A stretch of DNA of 64,000 nucleotides, taken from the NCBI GenBank assembly GCA_910578495.1, contig CAJTRE010000008.1, positions 17,615 to 81,614 on the forward strand, in the 5' to 3' direction. The stretch is from an uncultured Dorea sp. Lineage in GTDB: Bacteria; Bacillota; Clostridia; Lachnospirales; Lachnospiraceae. How positions within the stretch are numbered: position 1 is the stretch's first letter; every line of letters starts with the position of its first letter. The position numbers and the translations under genes were made by a program. The notes under the pieces were generated by a model that saw only the letters and a list, made by a program, of their open reading frames with translations, was not told the origin of the DNA and ran no database searches. Positions 16,776-25,295 of this stretch are shown here, one piece after another.

Positions 16776-17114
16776 TTACATTGTAATCTCTTTTCCATCG
16801 CCCCACACTCTTTCGAGGTTATAGAAAGCACGTCCCTCTTTATCAAATACGTGTACAATTACATCGCCATAGTCCATAAGAACCCAAGTTCCGCCTTTTC
16901 CTTCCTGCTGTTTCAGTGTGTATCCTGCTTTTTGCATTTTATCATCTACGTTATCGACTAATGCCTGCACCTGGCTGTCACTGTTTCCGTTTGCAATGAT
17001 AAAACAGTCTGCAATTACAGATATTTGAGAAATATCAAGGACCTTGATGTCTTCTCCTTTTTTATCTGCAAGAGCATTATATGCGATACGTACCATATCC
17101 ATAGCTTGTTCCAT
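16776..17114 (-). CDS. rsfS: Ribosomal silencing factor RsfS
   Basis: Binds ribosomal protein L14 and blocks subunit joining in starved cells. The 112-residue protein contains the Oligomerisation/DUF143 domain with DISQISVIADCFIIANGNSDSQ split around residues 26-47 and the C-terminal GTWVLMDYGDVIVHVF signature. AGGAGG precedes the ATG. It is the last gene of the obg-yhbY-nadD-yqeK-rsfS unit. Confidence 0.97.
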   Translation of the reverse strand: MEQAMDMVRIAYNALADKKGEDIKVLDISQISVIADCFIIANGNSDSQVQALVDNVDDKMQKAGYTLKQQEGKGGTWVLMDYGDVIVHVFDKEGRAFYNLERVWGDGKEITM

Positions 17115-17116
17115 TA

Positions 17117-17704
17117 CTATTCCTCCTGTTTTCCTAAATTTTCTTTATAATAGTTATAGGTTTTCTGTGTCATCGGATCAATAGGCAGCTTCTTAGAGGC
17201 AAGATATACTAAAGAATCCTTGAGTATCCGGTAGAGACACTCATCAATGTCATGAAATGCCAGTTTTCTTACTTCTTTCATATTTGGCAATTCAACTCGT
17301 CCGGGCTCCATATAGTCTGCAATGTAGACAATCTTCTCAAGAAGCGACATTCCCGGACGTCCGGTTGTATGGCTGGAAATTGCGTTAATAATCTCTTCAC
17401 TTTTTACCTGATACTTTTGTACTGCTAAATATGCACCAAGTTTTGCATGAAGCAGACTCGGATTCGCATATTCTACATCAGAAATATCCAAATGATACTG
17501 TTCGCATTTTTTAATCTTTTTTGCATTTGGAATACATTTTGCACAGTCATGTAATAAACCGGCTGTCATTGCTTCTTCCGTATCAGAACCGTAGCACATA
17601 GCAAGCGCGGCAGATGTGTACATTACGCCAAGAGTATGTTCATATCTTTCCTTATCCAGTTCTTCTTGTATCATTTTTTTTAATTCTTGAAAATTAGATT
17701 CCAT
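17117..17704 (-). CDS. yqeK: YqeK HD-domain diadenosine tetraphosphatase
   Basis: A 195-residue HD-superfamily hydrolase; YqeK proteins split symmetric Ap4A to two ADP. The metal-binding HD pair is in LLHDCAK (about residues 51-53) and further His/Asp residues occur in LLHAKLGA, SSHTTG and YIADYMEP. It overlaps nadD by 11 bases and ends 2 bases before rsfS, a tightly coupled arrangement. Confidence 0.95.
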   Translation of the reverse strand: MESNFQELKKMIQEELDKERYEHTLGVMYTSAALAMCYGSDTEEAMTAGLLHDCAKCIPNAKKIKKCEQYHLDISDVEYANPSLLHAKLGAYLAVQKYQVKSEEIINAISSHTTGRPGMSLLEKIVYIADYMEPGRVELPNMKEVRKLAFHDIDECLYRILKDSLVYLASKKLPIDPMTQKTYNYYKENLGKQEE

Positions 17705-18302
17705 ACAATCCTTCCTTTATAATATAGCTTTCCACTTTTGGCGGAACTAAACCGGTAATATTTTTACCCTCTTCAATCATCTGTCGAAGTTCGCTGGAAG
17801 AGACTTGCATCAGAGGACTTCGAAGAAGTCGTATATCTGCATTATATTTTTTCCCTATATATGCAATCTGTGTATTCATTTCTTCTGCTGTATCTATATC
17901 ATCCCGATACGCGGCCAGTATAACACAGTTGGGGAACAAACGATCCGGATGTACCCATGTTTCAATTGAGAACAAGGAATCTGCACCAATGATAAAATAG
18001 AATTCATCATCCGGATACTGTTCTTTAAAATGCTTCATCGTCTCCCATGAGCAGGACACATTTACTCTTTTTACCTCATAATCCTGCAACTTAAAATTCC
18101 TAATATCTTCAATAGCAAGCGCTGTCATTTTCAGACGGTGTTCTGCGTCAGATTCGATACTCTCCTGCTTTTTATGCGGAGGATTACCGTTTGGCATAAA
18201 CCAGATTTCGTCCAGTTTAAACTGATCATAAGCGGTTTTTCCAAGCATCAGATGTCCGTTATGAATGGGATCAAACGTACCGCCCATAATACCTATTTTC
18301 AT
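17694..18302 (-). CDS. nadD: Nicotinate-nucleotide adenylyltransferase
   Basis: Makes deamido-NAD from nicotinate mononucleotide and ATP. The nucleotidyltransferase motif GGTFDPIHNGHL (8-19) and the C-terminal SSSELRQMIEEG (ISSTxIR type) motif are clear. At 202 residues it has normal length. AGAGGT lies before the ATG; the 3' end overlaps yqeK. Confidence 0.97.
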   Translation of the reverse strand: MKIGIMGGTFDPIHNGHLMLGKTAYDQFKLDEIWFMPNGNPPHKKQESIESDAEHRLKMTALAIEDIRNFKLQDYEVKRVNVSCSWETMKHFKEQYPDDEFYFIIGADSLFSIETWVHPDRLFPNCVILAAYRDDIDTAEEMNTQIAYIGKKYNADIRLLRSPLMQVSSSELRQMIEEGKNITGLVPPKVESYIIKEGLYGI

Positions 18303-18314
18303 ATCTTTTACCTC

Positions 18315-18605
18315 TTATGGAAGTTCAATCTTTTTTTTATTATCTTTACCCTCTTTATAAAGTACGATTTTTTTACCGATAACTTGTACTACTTGAGAGT
18401 GTGTTCTTTCTGCAAGCATTTCTCCAAGTTCTCTTGGATCATCTGCACAGTTTTTGAGTACACTGATCTTAATAAGTTCCCGGGCTTCCAGAGCTTCAGA
18501 AATTGCTTGTGTAAATTCCGGAGTCATGCTGTTTTTACCTACTTGGAAAATGGGATCCATTTTCATAGCAAGACTTTTTAAATATGCTCTTTGTTTGGTC
18601 GTCAT
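18315..18605 (-). CDS. yhbY: YhbY/CRM-domain ribosome assembly RNA-binding protein
   Basis: A 96-residue CRM-domain protein (TTKQRAYLKSLAMKMDPIFQVGK at the N-terminus, GxxG-like loop near VGKNSM) that associates with pre-50S particles. AAGGAG precedes the ATG. It sits 23 bases after obg and 12 before nadD. Confidence 0.95.
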   Translation of the reverse strand: MTTKQRAYLKSLAMKMDPIFQVGKNSMTPEFTQAISEALEARELIKISVLKNCADDPRELGEMLAERTHSQVVQVIGKKIVLYKEGKDNKKKIELP

Positions 18606-18628
18606 AATACTGCTCCTTTGCGATCTAT

Positions 18629-19912
18629 CTATTTGTAATAATCAAATTGTAAACCGTACATTTTGACTGTGTCTCCTTCTTGGATTCCGGCAGCTTCCAA
18701 TTCATCCAAAATTCCGGTGTCTTTTAAAAATTTCTGGAAGAATGCGAAACCTTTCTCCGAATCCAGATTTGTGTATCCAAGCATTTTCTCGATTTTGGGG
18801 CCTTCCACCACGTACATATCTTCTTCTTTTTCTACGATATAAGGAAGATCAATGTATAAGAGTTCTTCTTCCGGGAAAAATTCCTGTTCGAATACGATGG
18901 TCTTACTGTCTAATTTCCCTATTTCTTCAGATACATAATATAAAAGCTCCTTGATTCCATCTCCACTGACACCGGAAATCGGAAATACTTTGATTCCTTT
19001 CGGTTCAAATTCTGCTTTCAATTTTTCAACAGGATTTTCGTCTTCTGTATAAATTAAATCTGTCTTATTGGCTGCGATGACCTGTGGACGTTTTGCAATT
19101 TCCGGATTATATGCTTCAAGTTCTGCATTGATTTTATAAATATCATCAATGGGATCGCGTCCCTCGCTTCCGGCCGCGTCCACTACATGAATCATCATTT
19201 TTGTACGTTCAATATGACGCAGAAATTCGTGTCCGAGTCCAACCCCCTCAGATGCACCTTCGATCAGTCCCGGAATATCCGCAATGACGAAACCATTTGC
19301 TCCGTCAAGATCTACGACACCAAGATTCGGATTCAACGTGGTAAAATGGTAATTGGCAATCTTTGGCTGAGCATTGGTAACGCGGGAAAGTAAGGTGGAT
19401 TTTCCTACATTCGGAAATCCCACAAGCCCAACATCTGCAATGACTTTCAACTCCAGACTCACCCAGAGTTCCTGAGATGGCTGTCCTGGTTGGGCATACT
19501 TTGGTATCTGCATGGTTGCAGTTGCAAAATGCTGGTTTCCAAGTCCGCCTTTTCCGCCTTTTAACACAATCTGCCTTTGGTTGTCTCCCGACATATCTGC
19601 GATAACCTTTCCAGATTCAAATTCTTTAATTACAGTTCCTTCTGGTACTTTCAGCACGATATCTTGTGCATCCTTCCCATGGCAGCGCCTCTTACCGCCC
19701 TGCTCTCCGTCTTTTGCCGCATATTTCTGGCGATGGCGATAATCCTGCAGCGTGTTAAGGCCTTTGTCTACTTCGAAGATAACATTTCCGCCGCGTCCTC
19801 CATCTCCACCGTCCGGCCCGCCATTTGGTACATACAATTCACGCCGGAAACTTACGTGTCCGTCTCCGCCTTTTCCTGATTTAATAAATATCTTTGCTCT
19901 GTCTGCAAACAT
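18629..19912 (-). CDS. obgE: Obg family GTPase (ObgE/CgtA)
   Basis: Essential GTPase of 50S assembly and stress response. The glycine-rich Obg fold occupies about residues 1-158, the G domain about 159-335 with GFPNVGKST (G1), DIPGLIEGA (G3) and NKTDL (G4), and the C-terminal OCT domain about 350-427. Length 427 is normal for Clostridia. It leads its own unit, since a strong terminator separates it from rpmA upstream. Confidence 0.98.
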   Translation of the reverse strand: MFADRAKIFIKSGKGGDGHVSFRRELYVPNGGPDGGDGGRGGNVIFEVDKGLNTLQDYRHRQKYAAKDGEQGGKRRCHGKDAQDIVLKVPEGTVIKEFESGKVIADMSGDNQRQIVLKGGKGGLGNQHFATATMQIPKYAQPGQPSQELWVSLELKVIADVGLVGFPNVGKSTLLSRVTNAQPKIANYHFTTLNPNLGVVDLDGANGFVIADIPGLIEGASEGVGLGHEFLRHIERTKMMIHVVDAAGSEGRDPIDDIYKINAELEAYNPEIAKRPQVIAANKTDLIYTEDENPVEKLKAEFEPKGIKVFPISGVSGDGIKELLYYVSEEIGKLDSKTIVFEQEFFPEEELLYIDLPYIVEKEEDMYVVEGPKIEKMLGYTNLDSEKGFAFFQKFLKDTGILDELEAAGIQEGDTVKMYGLQFDYYK

Positions 19913-19931
19913 AAAAATACTCCTATTTTTT

Positions 19932-19981
19932 AAAAAAGAGTGCTGCCTTATAACTGAAATCAGCTACATCGCAACACTCTC
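19932..19981 (-). terminator. Terminator after rpmA
   Basis: On the minus strand AGAGTG-t-TGC, a long loop with an inner hairpin, GCA-g-CACTCT followed by TTTTTT. It ends the rplU-prp-rpmA transcript before obg. Confidence 0.8.
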
Positions 19982-19993
19982 TTAGACTCTTGA

Positions 19994-20278
19994 TTACTGA
20001 GCAACCGGATAGATAGAAACCTGTTTCTTATCTCTTCCTTTTCTCTCAAATCTAACAACACCATCAACAAGTGCGAATAAAGTATCGTCACCGCCGCGTC
20101 CAACGTTAACGCCCGGGTGAATCTTTGTTCCGCGCTGTCTGTAAAGGATGTTACCAGCTTTTACGAACTGTCCGTCAGCTCTCTTAGCGCCAAGTCTCTT
20201 AGACTCAGAATCACGACCGTTCTTTGTAGAACCCACTCCTTTTTTATGAGCGAAATACTGAAGGTTTAATTTCATCAT
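19994..20278 (-). CDS. rpmA: 50S ribosomal protein L27, with Prp-cleaved N-terminal extension
   Basis: A 94-residue L27. The N-terminus MMKLNLQYFA precedes HKKGVGST; this matches the Firmicutes extension (KLNLQxFA) that is removed by the protease Prp before L27 can complete the peptidyl transferase centre. The cleavage expected is after the Ala of QYFA. ATG at 20278 or 20275 are equally near the AGGAGG site. The prp gene is directly upstream. Confidence 0.97.
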   Translation of the reverse strand: MMKLNLQYFAHKKGVGSTKNGRDSESKRLGAKRADGQFVKAGNILYRQRGTKIHPGVNVGRGGDDTLFALVDGVVRFERKGRDKKQVSIYPVAQ

Positions 20279-20283
20279 GGTTG

Positions 20284-20616
20284 TTACACCTCCTCGAATG
20301 TTAAATCAATATATTCTGCATAGTTCTCGTCATGTGCCATTTCAGAAAGACCAAGAATCATTGTTTTTAATAACAACTGTGTCTCTTTGGAAGTTCCGGA
20401 CGTTAGATGATAATTAATAAGTCCTTCTTCCTGTTCAGATTCGATGGAGGCTTCGTCTTTTGTGTACAGTTCAATAGCATTAATCGTATTGATTACAAGT
20501 ACAGAAGCGGCAGCACATACAATGTCGCGCCCTTCTTCAGCAAATCCGGCATGTCCTTCGGTCTGAAATCCGACGTATTCTTTTTTGTTATTCTCGTAAA
20601 TGGTTACATGAAACAT
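20284..20616 (-). CDS. prp: Ribosomal-processing cysteine protease Prp
   Basis: Removes the L27 N-terminal extension. The 110-residue protein has the catalytic pair His22 (TEGHAGFA) and Cys34 (RDIVCAAAS), the same positions as in Staphylococcus Prp. It lies between rplU and rpmA, 5 bases from rpmA, the conserved Firmicutes order (ysxB in Bacillus). Confidence 0.96.
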   Translation of the reverse strand: MFHVTIYENNKKEYVGFQTEGHAGFAEEGRDIVCAAASVLVINTINAIELYTKDEASIESEQEEGLINYHLTSGTSKETQLLLKTMILGLSEMAHDENYAEYIDLTFEEV

Positions 20617-20634
20617 GGATATTCTCCAAAATGA

Positions 20635-20943
20635 TTAAGCGTTGATTTTTTCAATCTTAACTGCTGTGTACTGCTGTCTGTGACCATTTTTCTTGTGGTA
20701 TCCTGTTTTTCTTTTGTATTTGTAAACGATAACTTTTTTAGCTTTACCGTTCTCAACTACAGAAGCTTCTACTGTTGCACCTGCAACTGTTGGATTACCA
20801 ATCTTTAATCCGTTGTCACTTACTGCAAGCACCTGGTCAAATGTAAAAGTCTCTCCGGCCTCTACACCAAGTTTTTCTACTCTAATGATATCGCCTTCGG
20901 CTACTTTGTACTGTTTACCACCTGTTGCTATAATTGCGTACAT
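20635..20943 (-). CDS. rplU: 50S ribosomal protein L21
   Basis: A 102-residue L21 (MYAIIATGGKQYKV start, YKRKTGYHKKNGHRQ signature near the C-terminus). The ATG at 20943 follows GGAGG; the frame upstream of it is open but has no ribosome site. It heads the rplU-prp-rpmA unit and carries a long structured leader. Confidence 0.98.
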   Translation of the reverse strand: MYAIIATGGKQYKVAEGDIIRVEKLGVEAGETFTFDQVLAVSDNGLKIGNPTVAGATVEASVVENGKAKKVIVYKYKRKTGYHKKNGHRQQYTAVKIEKINA

Positions 20944-21024
20944 ATGGCACCTCCTATTATCATTACTCGCCAACTGCGGTGTCTGTCCAAAATGGATAGA
21001 ACTTAAACCTCATTGTGCGGCATA
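20944..21024 (-). promoter_or_regulatory. L21 leader (autoregulatory RNA) upstream of rplU
   Basis: The roughly 80-base 5' UTR contains, on the minus strand, GCCGCAC, TGAGGTT, a short hairpin (TATCC-attt-TGGACA) and CCGCAGTTGGCGAG before the ribosome site. This order resembles the L21 leader family of Firmicutes as I remember it. A covariance search with the Rfam L21_leader model would decide. Confidence 0.65.
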
Positions 21025-21031
21025 CTCATAT

Positions 21032-21060
21032 ATGATAGCATAAAAGAATCTGAATTACAA
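21032..21060 (-). promoter_or_regulatory. Predicted sigma-A promoter of rplU-prp-rpmA
   Basis: Minus strand: -35 TTGTAA (21055-21060), 17-base spacer, -10 TATCAT (21032-21037) with extended TGC. Confidence 0.8.
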
Positions 21061-21139
21061 GCATTTTTGGAAAAATATTTTTCCGAAAAATATCCCGATT
21101 CCCGTACAATAGTATTCAATAAATTGTATATTTTGCAGA

Positions 21140-21168
21140 TTGTATTTTTCATACAAAAGAGATATGAT
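21140..21168 (+). promoter_or_regulatory. Predicted sigma-A promoter of pepV
   Basis: -35 TTGTAT (21140-21145), 17-base spacer, -10 TATGAT (21163-21168), 42 bases before the pepV start. Confidence 0.75.
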
Positions 21169-21210
21169 ATTTTCAATATAAGAAAAATATGTGTAAGGAG
21201 GATTCAGAAT

Positions 21211-22596
21211 ATGGAACTTATTTTGAATGAGTATATTGATCAGGTATTTGATCAACTGGTTGCTGATACACAAGGATTTCTCTCCATCGAAAGTACATTG
21301 GATGATATGACTTCGGGTTCGATGGCGCCTTTTGGAGAAGGAATCCGGAAAGCATTGGAGTACATTCTTTCCAAAGCGGACACTATGGGATTTTCAACGA
21401 AAAATCTGGATGGCTATGCAGGTTACGCTCAACTTGGCGACGAGGGAGATTTGGTGGCAATTCTTGCCCATGTAGACGTGGTTCCGGCAGTTGGGGACTG
21501 GATTGCACCACCCTATTCTGCGCAGATTATAGACAACAAATTGTATGGCAGAGGTTCTATTGATGACAAAGGTCCTGCCATGGCATGTCTTTATGCAATG
21601 CAGGCAATCAAAGAATGTAATCTTCCATTCACAAAACGTGCCCGCCTGTTACTGGGAACAGATGAGGAGACACTGGCTCGCGGAATCTATTATTATTTGG
21701 ACAGAGAGGAGGCTCCGGTATGTGGTTTTTCGCCGGATGCAGAATTTCCGATTATCCATGCTGAAAAAGGTACGATTCGTTTCCAGTATGTACTTCCGTC
21801 AGCAGACAATGAAATTCTTTCAATTAATGCCGGTACACGTCTTAACGTAGTTCCCGACTACGCATGTGCAAGGCTGCGCGGCATTACAGAAGAACAGGTT
21901 GCAGCCTGTGTAAATGATTTATCTTTGAGAACAAACGTTAAAACTGCAAAAGACGAGGATTGTATCAACGTAGAGGTATATGGAGCCGCTTCGCACGCTT
22001 CTCTTCCAGAAAATGGAGTAAATGCAATCCAAAATCTTTTGATGTTATTAAAAGGTCTGTATCCAGATGCAGATTCTAAATTGAAAATATGTATTCATGC
22101 ACTTGCAGATGTTTTACAAGATGAAACGGATGGAAAATCGGCAGGTATTTCCTGTTCTGATGATGTTTCTGGTTCTCTTACCATTAATACGGCTATATTG
22201 AAAATCAACGAAAAAGACAGCGTATGCAAATTTGACATCCGTTATCCGGTAACTTACGATGGCAAAGATATTCTAAGAAAGCTGGAAGCTTTGGGAACAA
22301 AATGTTGCGCAGAATATGAACTGCTCCAGCATAAACCACCGCTTTATGTGGAAAAAGACCGTCCGTTTATTAAGGAACTTGAGAAAGCTTATGAGGAAAG
22401 TACCGGGCAGACTGCAGGATGTATCGCTATTGGCGGTGGAACCTACTGTCGATACGTGAAAAACACTGTATCCTTTGGTCCTGTATTTCCAGGACAACAA
22501 GATCTCGCACATCAGGCGAATGAATATATTACTCTGGAGGATTTGAGGAAAATTACGAAGATTTACGCACAGGCGATTTATAATTTAATTAAATAA
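21211..22596 (+). CDS. pepV: Sapep/PepV family M20 dipeptidase
   Basis: A 461-residue zinc dipeptidase of the M20 family that cleaves Xaa-Xaa dipeptides including beta-Ala-His. Metal-site motifs: AHVDVVP with the catalytic Asp, GRGSIDDKGP, and GTDEE; the lid domain has HASLPENG and the C-terminus GGGTYCR and DLAHQANE. ATG 21211 has AAGGAGG 9 bases upstream; the open frame to 21013 runs through the promoter and is not coding. It is a single-gene unit between divergent rplU and a terminator. Confidence 0.94.
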   Translation: MELILNEYIDQVFDQLVADTQGFLSIESTLDDMTSGSMAPFGEGIRKALEYILSKADTMGFSTKNLDGYAGYAQLGDEGDLVAILAHVDVVPAVGDWIAPPYSAQIIDNKLYGRGSIDDKGPAMACLYAMQAIKECNLPFTKRARLLLGTDEETLARGIYYYLDREEAPVCGFSPDAEFPIIHAEKGTIRFQYVLPSADNEILSINAGTRLNVVPDYACARLRGITEEQVAACVNDLSLRTNVKTAKDEDCINVEVYGAASHASLPENGVNAIQNLLMLLKGLYPDADSKLKICIHALADVLQDETDGKSAGISCSDDVSGSLTINTAILKINEKDSVCKFDIRYPVTYDGKDILRKLEALGTKCCAEYELLQHKPPLYVEKDRPFIKELEKAYEESTGQTAGCIAIGGGTYCRYVKNTVSFGPVFPGQQDLAHQANEYITLEDLRKITKIYAQAIYNLIK

Positions 22597-22600
22597 ATGA

Positions 22601-22643
22601 AAAAAGACTATGTCAATAGAAGTTTTCTATTTTCATAGTCTTT
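22601..22643. terminator. Bidirectional terminator between pepV and the amidohydrolase gene
   Basis: AAAGACTATG (22603-22612) pairs with CATAGTCTTT (22634-22643), with an inner AATAGAA/TTCTATT helix. A/T tracts on both sides suit both strands. Confidence 0.75.
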
Positions 22644-22664
22644 CATATTTTAAATAACTTGTTC

Positions 22665-23456
22665 TTACTTCATACCTAACAATTTTTTTGCTGTTCCAGA
22701 AAAAATCTGTTCTCGTTCTTCTTCCGTCAGTGCAATCTCTTTCATCCTCTGCACAAATTCTTTCTGCCCCCTCCATGGAGAATCTGTGGCGAATAGCACT
22801 TTATCTGCGCTGTGTTTTCGTACCATGCGTAGAAATTGTTCCTCTCTCATCGTATCCAATACTACTGCGGTATCCAGATACACATTTCGTCCGATTAGAC
22901 GTTGTTCTACCTCATCCCACATTTTATTACCGCCAAAATGTGCCAGTACAAGTTTTGTCGGTTGTACCTCATCCAACATTTCTTCCACCATCTTCGGGGT
23001 ACAGTGTACATCATCCGGGCATTTCGGATCAACTCCTGCATGAACGGTGACGATAAGATCAAGCTCTGTGGCTTTATCTACAATCCGCTTATAGCGGATG
23101 TCGTCAAAATAAGTGTCCTGATAATCAGGATGCAGCTTAATTCCTTTAAAGCCCATGTTTTTAATCTGCACAAGTTTTTCCTTTACAGTGTTCTCTGCCG
23201 GGTGCACTCCTGCAAAGGAGATGACCTCGCCTTCTAGAAAGCCTTCGGCAAATTTTGTGATGGAGGCAAATTGGGATGGCTTTGTTACAACAGGGAGCGC
23301 AACGCTTATATCAATACTGGCTTCTCTTGTAGAAGCAAGAAGTCCATGATAAGTTCCGTTCGTATATGGCGGTGTGTGACATTTTTCCGCTAGAAACTCA
23401 ATGGTGCTTTCTGCAATCTTATCCGGAAACATATGGGTATGGAAATCTATAATCAT
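22665..23456 (-). CDS. TIM-barrel amidohydrolase (Amidohydro_2 family)
   Basis: A 263-residue metal-dependent hydrolase. The metal-binding H6-x-H8 in FHTHMF, the KLHPDY histidine, the VHAG histidine, the LAHFGG histidine and the FATDSPW aspartate are all in place, so it should be catalytic. The substrate is unknown; related proteins act on cyclic amides, or as decarboxylases. It overlaps the CBS-protein gene by 4 bases and closes the aspartate kinase-CBS-amidohydrolase run. Confidence 0.88.
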   Translation of the reverse strand: MIIDFHTHMFPDKIAESTIEFLAEKCHTPPYTNGTYHGLLASTREASIDISVALPVVTKPSQFASITKFAEGFLEGEVISFAGVHPAENTVKEKLVQIKNMGFKGIKLHPDYQDTYFDDIRYKRIVDKATELDLIVTVHAGVDPKCPDDVHCTPKMVEEMLDEVQPTKLVLAHFGGNKMWDEVEQRLIGRNVYLDTAVVLDTMREEQFLRMVRKHSADKVLFATDSPWRGQKEFVQRMKEIALTEEEREQIFSGTAKKLLGMK

Positions 23457-23869
23457 TTTTTATCACAATCCTTTAACTTATTATGTAAATATCCTATAAT
23501 ATCTCGTCTCGTAACAATACCGATGAAATGCTGTTGATCGTCCACCACCGGCACGTAGTTCTGTTCCATAGCACGCTCGATCAAATCCTCCATCTTGGAC
23601 TCTGCCGTAACACTCAGATAATCCAGACGAAGATCAATCTTCATAATACTGATATTTTCCGCTTCTTTAAGATTTAATAATTTTAATTTCTTTGTCGCCC
23701 ACAGAAGATCGCCTTCTGTAATAGAACCAATATATTTCCCCTCTTTATTTATAATCGGAACGCATGTGTATCTATGATACTCCATAATTTCCAACGCCTG
23801 TCTGAGCGTATGATAGTCGTAAATGTATGCCAGTTCGCTCTTTGGCTTTAGAAAAAACATAATATTCAT
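23453..23869 (-). CDS. Stand-alone CBS-pair protein
   Basis: A 138-residue protein made of two CBS repeats (about 20-70 and 78-132), ending VTRRDIIGYLHNKL. The size and the FIGIVTRRD motif resemble small CBS proteins such as DarB/CbpB that bind cyclic di-AMP, but a nucleotide ligand cannot be assigned from sequence. It starts 18 bases after the aspartate kinase gene and overlaps the amidohydrolase gene, so a link to amino acid metabolism is possible. Confidence 0.88.
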   Translation of the reverse strand: MNIMFFLKPKSELAYIYDYHTLRQALEIMEYHRYTCVPIINKEGKYIGSITEGDLLWATKKLKLLNLKEAENISIMKIDLRLDYLSVTAESKMEDLIERAMEQNYVPVVDDQQHFIGIVTRRDIIGYLHNKLKDCDKK

Positions 23870-23887
23870 CTTGAAACTCTCCTCGTA

Positions 23888-25234
23888 TTAAATCTGTGTT
23901 GTAACAAAAATGTCGTAGATTGCTTTTACCGCCGCTTCAAAATCGTGGTTCCGAACGCCAATAATAATATTCAGCTCGCTGGAGCCCTGATCGATCATCT
24001 TTACATTGATGTTGGCATGAGCGAGGGCTGAAAAAATACGTCCGGATGTACCTCTTGCGGTTTTCATGGCCCTTCCCACCACCGCAATCAGTGCAAGATC
24101 TGACTCGAGTTCCAGAACATCCGGTTCCACCGCACGATGAATGCCTGCAATTACTTTCTGCTCTTTTTCAGCAAATTCATCTTGATGTACAAAAACAGAT
24201 AACGTATCAATACCGGATGGCATATGTTCAATAGGAATCTCATTGGACTCAAATACTTCTAACATCTTGCGGCAGAATCCAACCTGCCCGTTCATCATAG
24301 CCTTTTCTACCGTAACAGAAGCAAAATCTTTTTTTCCTGCAATTCCAGTAATAACGAACCGCGGTTTCTGACAGGTTGCCTCCACGATTAATGTTCCTTT
24401 ATCTTCCGGCGCATTGGTATTTCGGATGTTAATTGGTATCCCTTCTTTTCGTACTGGAAAAATCGCTTCTTCATGGAGAACAGTAGCACCCATGTAAGAA
24501 AGTTCCCGAAGTTCCCTGTATGTAATCACATCAATTGGTTTTGGGTTCGTGATGATCCGGGGATCGGCAATCAAAAATCCCGACACATCCGTCCAGTTCT
24601 CATACATATCTGCATGTACCGCTTTGGATACAATAGATCCGGTAATATCCGATCCGCCTCTGGAAAATGTCTTGATCTTTCCATTTGGTTTGCTTCCGTA
24701 AAATCCAGGGATAACCGCCCGTTCAACCCCAGAAAGTCTGGATGATATTGCCTCGTTTGTTTTCACATCATCGAAATTCCCGTTTTCATCAAAGAAAATT
24801 ACTTCCGCAGCATCGATAAATTCGATTCCAAGATACGCTGCCATAATCTTGCCGTTTAGATACTCCCCTCTGGAAGCGGCATAATCTCTGCCAATCTTCT
24901 TGGTAAAATTTTCCCGAATGATTTTAAAATCTTCTTCCAGTGAAAGGTCTAGTGAAAGTCCCTGAATAATCTCATTGTAACGCTCTTTTATTTGATTTAA
25001 TAATGATTCAAAATTCTCCTGATGGTCGTCATCACAGTCATCATTTGCCAAGATAGCCTGCCCATAACAACTATATAACATATCTGTAACTTTCGTGTCT
25101 TTTGACGTTCGTTTTCCGGGCGCCGATGGAATCACATACCGTCTTGTCTCGTCTTTCCGTATAATAGTGCCTGCTTTTTGAAACTGTTCTGCACTGGCCA
25201 GAGAACTTCCGCCAAATTTCACAACCTTAATCAT
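23888..25234 (-). CDS. Aspartate kinase
   Basis: First step of the lysine/threonine/methionine pathway: ATP plus aspartate to aspartyl phosphate. The 448-residue protein begins KVVKFGGSSLAS, has the SRGGSDITGS catalytic loop near residue 192, and two C-terminal ACT domains (about 305-445; GMVGRAM-type motif AVVGRAMK) for feedback control. It is the only pathway gene in sight. No lysine riboswitch fits in the 61-base upstream gap, which instead holds a perfect palindrome. Confidence 0.95.
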   Translation of the reverse strand: MIKVVKFGGSSLASAEQFQKAGTIIRKDETRRYVIPSAPGKRTSKDTKVTDMLYSCYGQAILANDDCDDDHQENFESLLNQIKERYNEIIQGLSLDLSLEEDFKIIRENFTKKIGRDYAASRGEYLNGKIMAAYLGIEFIDAAEVIFFDENGNFDDVKTNEAISSRLSGVERAVIPGFYGSKPNGKIKTFSRGGSDITGSIVSKAVHADMYENWTDVSGFLIADPRIITNPKPIDVITYRELRELSYMGATVLHEEAIFPVRKEGIPINIRNTNAPEDKGTLIVEATCQKPRFVITGIAGKKDFASVTVEKAMMNGQVGFCRKMLEVFESNEIPIEHMPSGIDTLSVFVHQDEFAEKEQKVIAGIHRAVEPDVLELESDLALIAVVGRAMKTARGTSGRIFSALAHANINVKMIDQGSSELNIIIGVRNHDFEAAVKAIYDIFVTTQI

Positions 25235-25266
25235 CTTTTGTCGCCTCCCATTGCTGTTGTATATTT

Positions 25267-25280
25267 CAGAGCGCGCTCTG
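25267..25280. repeat. Perfect 14-bp palindrome upstream of the aspartate kinase gene
   Basis: CAGAGCGCGCTCTG, a perfect GC-rich dyad in the 61-base gap between the HAD gene and aspartate kinase, about 33 bases before the kinase start. It lacks a T-tract on the minus strand, so it is not a typical terminator; it may be an operator or an RNA hairpin. Confidence 0.5.
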
Positions 25281-25295
25281 CAAAATCATTGTACC

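Noticed and set aside
21013..21210. N-terminal extension of the PepV frame
   Set aside because: It runs through the rplU leader and both predicted promoters; ATG 21211 has an ideal ribosome site and gives the normal family length.
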